33,103 nucleotides of DNA, from positions 1 to 33,103 of the forward strand of contig CAZCMI010000006.1 in NCBI GenBank assembly GCA_964499955.1, in the 5' to 3' direction. The stretch's first letter is position 1. Each line of letters starts with the position of its first letter. Shown here piece by piece: positions 31,230-33,103 of the stretch. The stretch comes from JAJYIV01 sp964499955 (GTDB lineage Bacteria > Patescibacteriota > Patescibacteriia > UBA9934 > GWF2-40-263). A program made the position numbers and the translations under genes. The notes below the pieces were generated by a model. The model had not been told where the DNA came from. It saw nothing but the letters and a program-made list of their open reading frames with translations, and did not search any database.

Positions 31230-31592
31230 ATGGGTCTCCCCGGTCATCGCCGCACAAGCTCCCACAAGCGCCGCCGCGCCGCGCATTTCGCCCTCAAGCC
31301 CGTCGCCACCACGACGTGCGAGAAATGCAAGGCCGCCATCCTGCCGCACCGTGCCTGCAAGGCCTGTGGTTGGTACAAGGGCCGCGAAGCGGTCGGCACG
31401 GCGTCCCGCCGTCTGGCCCGCCTGACCAAAAAGACGGCCGTTCCGGTGGCGCCCGCCGCCCAGGAACCGGCCGCCAAGGCCAAGGCCGAAACCGCCGCTC
31501 CCGCCGCCAAGAAAGCCGCTGCCGGCAAGAAGGCCACCAAAACGGCCGCGCCGCGCAGCAACATGAAGAAAACGGGTTCCGGCGACAAATAA
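31230..31592 (+). CDS. rpmF: 50S ribosomal protein bL32 with long Ala/Lys tail
   Basis: 120 residues, twice the usual 55-60. The N-terminal half is a standard zinc-type L32: GLPGHRRTSSHKRRRAAHFAL, then CEKC (30-33), LPHRACKACGWYKGREAV with the second Cys pair at 43/46. From about residue 62 on there is an extension of nearly 60 residues built of Ala, Lys, Pro and Thr, similar to histone H1-like tails and probably disordered and RNA-binding. L32 is a late-assembling large-subunit protein near the peptidyl-transferase region. The ATG at 31230 is the family start; no Shine-Dalgarno sequence. The order rpmF-nusB-rnc is common in bacteria. A terminator follows. Confidence 0.93.
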   Translation: MGLPGHRRTSSHKRRRAAHFALKPVATTTCEKCKAAILPHRACKACGWYKGREAVGTASRRLARLTKKTAVPVAPAAQEPAAKAKAETAAPAAKKAAAGKKATKTAAPRSNMKKTGSGDK

Positions 31593-31597
31593 GCATG

Positions 31598-31621
31598 AAA
31601 CCCCGCCTCCGGCGGGGTTTT
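31598..31621 (+). terminator. Terminator of rpmF
   Basis: AAACCCCGCC (31598-31607), loop TCCG-like, GGCGGGGTTT (31611-31620) and one more T. The T-run is short. Confidence 0.8.
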
Positions 31622-31632
31622 GCGTCCGTGGC

Positions 31633-31661
31633 TTGTTCCGCCGTCCGTTTCCCTGTACCAT
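31633..31661 (+). promoter_or_regulatory. nusB-rnc promoter
   Basis: TTGTTC (31633-31638), 17-bp spacer, TACCAT (31656-31661), then ten bases to the nusB ATG. The predicted leader is about 4 bases. Confidence 0.6.
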
Positions 31662-31671
31662 CGTTCCCGAT

Positions 31672-32196
31672 ATGAGCAATCGCCACCTTTCCCGCACCAT
31701 CGCCATGCAGGCCTTGTACCAATGGGATTTCAACGGCCAGGCGGAGGGGCGCATCGAGGAAATCCTCGCCTTCTGCCGCCAGGAATTCGCCCCCGACTTC
31801 GACGACGAAGGCTTCATCCGCGAACTGGTGGAAGGTACGACCGGCCATTTGGCGGAGATCGACGCCGCCATTACCAAATTCGCCCCGGACTGGCCGGTGG
31901 ACACCATCACCGTGGTAGACCGCAACGTCCTGCGGATCGGCGTGTACGAACTGTTGTATTCGCAGACCGTGCCGTCCAAGGTGGCCATCAACGAAGCCAT
32001 CGAGCTGGCCAAGAGTGTCGGCGGGGAAGCGGCCGGCCGGTTCGTGAACGGCGTGCTGGGCGCCATCTTCAAGGACGTGGTCACCCGCGGGGCGCTCAAG
32101 CCCGTGGACACGGATCCGCCCAAGAAGAAAGAAGAAGGGGAGGAAGCCGCCGCCGTGCCGCCGGCCGATGAAGCGCCGGCCGAATCCGTTGTCTGA
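31672..32196 (+). CDS. nusB: Transcription antitermination factor NusB
   Basis: 174 residues; the core is about 140 and the rest is an acidic Lys/Glu/Ala/Pro tail (after about residue 143). NusB with S10 binds boxA RNA and prevents premature Rho termination of rRNA transcripts. Visible family features: LSRTIAMQALYQWDFNG at the start, DWPVDTITVVDRNVLRIGVYELLY in the middle, and the highly conserved VAINEAIELAKSVGGEAAGRFVNGVLGAI. The ATG at 31672 has no Shine-Dalgarno sequence, and the -10 is ten bases before it. It is followed 32 bases later by rnc. The rRNA leader in this window carries a boxA-like site. Confidence 0.95.
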   Translation: MSNRHLSRTIAMQALYQWDFNGQAEGRIEEILAFCRQEFAPDFDDEGFIRELVEGTTGHLAEIDAAITKFAPDWPVDTITVVDRNVLRIGVYELLYSQTVPSKVAINEAIELAKSVGGEAAGRFVNGVLGAIFKDVVTRGALKPVDTDPPKKKEEGEEAAAVPPADEAPAESVV

Positions 32197-32228
32197 CGCG
32201 CCGTTCCTATTCATCTGTCATTTCCGCT

Positions 32229-32924
32229 ATGCCTCTTTCCGGCCTCGACGCCGTGGAACAGGCCCTCGGCGTGTCGTTTCGCGAACGCGATACGTTGCGC
32301 CAAGCGCTTGTTCACCGCTCCTACCTCAACGAACATCCCGATTTCCCGCTCGGCCACAACGAACGCCTGGAGTTCCTGGGCGACGCCGTGTTGGAACTGG
32401 TCGTCACCGAATACCTGTACCAGCAGTACGAGAACCCCGAAGGCGAGCTGACCAACTGGCGCGCGGCGCTGGTGAACGCCGACATGCTGGCCGACATTTG
32501 CGAGTCCTTGGGCGTGGAGAAATACCTGTACCTGTCCCGCGGGGAAGCCCGCGACGTGAAGTCCAAGGCCCGCCGCTATATCCTGGCCAACGCGTTCGAG
32601 GCCCTGATCGGCGCCATCTATTTGGACCTGGGATGGGATGCCGCCAAGGATTTCGTTACGCGCCACGTGTTGAAGGAATTGCCGAACATCCTGGAGCACC
32701 GCCTGTACATCGACCCGAAGAGCCGCTTCCAGGAGGCGGCGCAGGAGCATCTGGGCGTCACGCCCACGTACAAGGTGTTGAAGGAAGAAGGTCCCGACCA
32801 CGCCAAGGTGTTCGAGGTCGGTGTCTACGTCCAAAAGGACTTGATCGCCACGGGCGAGGGGACGTCCAAGCACGAGGCCCAGGTTGCCGCCGCCGAAGCC
32901 GCCATCAAGGTGAAGGGGTGGTAG
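32229..32924 (+). CDS. rnc: Ribonuclease III
   Basis: 231 residues, normal length. RNase III is a dimeric Mg2+ endonuclease that cuts double-stranded RNA, mainly pre-rRNA. The nuclease domain has the signature NERLEFLGDAVLEL (44-57), with the catalytic Glu47 and Asp51-52 region, and the second acidic motif FEALIGAIYLD (123-133, Glu124). The double-stranded RNA-binding domain covers about 163-229, ending in TSKHEAQVAAAEAAI. The start is the ATG at 32229, 32 bases after nusB, without a Shine-Dalgarno sequence. A strong terminator follows 18 bases after the stop. Confidence 0.97.
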   Translation: MPLSGLDAVEQALGVSFRERDTLRQALVHRSYLNEHPDFPLGHNERLEFLGDAVLELVVTEYLYQQYENPEGELTNWRAALVNADMLADICESLGVEKYLYLSRGEARDVKSKARRYILANAFEALIGAIYLDLGWDAAKDFVTRHVLKELPNILEHRLYIDPKSRFQEAAQEHLGVTPTYKVLKEEGPDHAKVFEVGVYVQKDLIATGEGTSKHEAQVAAAEAAIKVKGW

Positions 32925-32942
32925 AAGGGAAGCGCGCGACAG

Positions 32943-32973
32943 AAAAACACCCGCCGGGTTGGCGGGTGTTTTT
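32943..32973. terminator. Bidirectional terminator between rnc and tRNA-Lys
   Basis: A 13-bp perfect stem (32943-32955 with 32961-32973) with a 5-base loop and a five-base A/T run on each side. It can serve both rnc (plus strand) and tRNA-Lys (minus strand). Confidence 0.92.
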
Positions 32974-33047
32974 GGTGCGTCGGGTGGGGATCGAACCCAC
33001 GGCCAAGGGATTAAGAGTCCCCTGCTCTACCGCTGAGCTACCGACGC
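32973..33047 (-). tRNA. tRNA-Lys (anticodon CUU), CCA encoded
   Basis: On the minus strand the acceptor GCGTCGG pairs with CCGACGC. The anticodon stem GGGGA/TCCCT carries the loop CTCTTAA, reading anticodon CTT. The T loop is GGTTCGATCCC and the discriminator is A. CCA is encoded at 32973-32975. The gene has its own promoter upstream. Confidence 0.96.
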
Positions 33048-33070
33048 GCGGGCATGACTTTTGCCCCGGA

Positions 33071-33099
33071 AGTATGCCAAATGCGTTGACCCCCGTCAA
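33071..33099 (-). promoter_or_regulatory. tRNA-Lys promoter
   Basis: On the minus strand: TTGACG (33094-33099), 17-bp spacer, CATACT (33071-33076). It lies about 23 bases before the tRNA 5' end. Confidence 0.7.
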
Positions 33100-33103
33100 G
33101 AAT

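Overview
The window looks like chromosomal DNA of a high-GC member of the Candidate Phyla Radiation (Patescibacteria, Parcubacteria-like). Four things point there. The 16S rRNA fragment has single mismatches in the 515F and 926R universal primer sites, of the kind known to hide CPR bacteria from surveys. The SMC protein is very short. The C-terminal module of a giant surface protein, and an unknown protein ending in a Trp/Tyr-rich motif, both recall families I remember from Parcubacteria; I could not check this. The core genes also have no Shine-Dalgarno sequence. TGA is used as a stop (tsaD, tsaE, nusB), so this is not a code-25 lineage such as Gracilibacteria. I see no phage, insertion sequence, CRISPR array or toxin-antitoxin pair.

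Layout, left to right. 1-1120: 5' part of 16S rRNA on the minus strand, with its leader, a boxA-like site and a strong promoter. 1287-3340: KH-domain RNA-binding protein and trmD, convergent with rpsP, then a small Cys-rich unknown protein. 3342-7412: smc (minus) divergent from a DHH phosphoesterase and clpP. 7435-7634: an isolated transcription unit that codes for nothing I can find but folds very well, my best candidate for an undescribed element. 7726-10793: minus-strand operon of a membrane protein, Hsp20 and a VanW-family protein. 10830-13684: an unknown gene, tRNA-Glu, then tsaD, tsaE and an unknown gene. 13697-17530: an acidic lipoprotein-like gene with a four-hairpin leader, a pilB-type ATPase and an unknown gene. 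17648-21875: rpsA, ftsH and a membrane protein. 21903-25616: degenerate metallo-beta-lactamase-fold protein, small membrane protein, gyrA. 25622-31146: 1828-residue secreted multidomain protein. 31167-33099: rpmF, nusB, rnc and tRNA-Lys.

Functionally this is mostly housekeeping: ribosome and rRNA biogenesis (16S, S16, S1, L32, NusB, RNase III, TrmD, TsaD/TsaE, two tRNAs), chromosome upkeep (SMC, GyrA), protein quality control (ClpP, FtsH, Hsp20) and the cell surface (PilB-type ATPase, VanW protein, lipoprotein, giant surface protein). Transcription signals are unusually readable: about fifteen promoters fit a TTGACN -35 (or a variant), a spacer of almost always 17 bp and a TAnnnT-like -10, and most operons end in hairpin-plus-T terminators. 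At several core genes the -10 lies only 6-14 bases before the ATG, implying leaderless or nearly leaderless mRNAs. The clear Shine-Dalgarno sequences precede genes I cannot assign.
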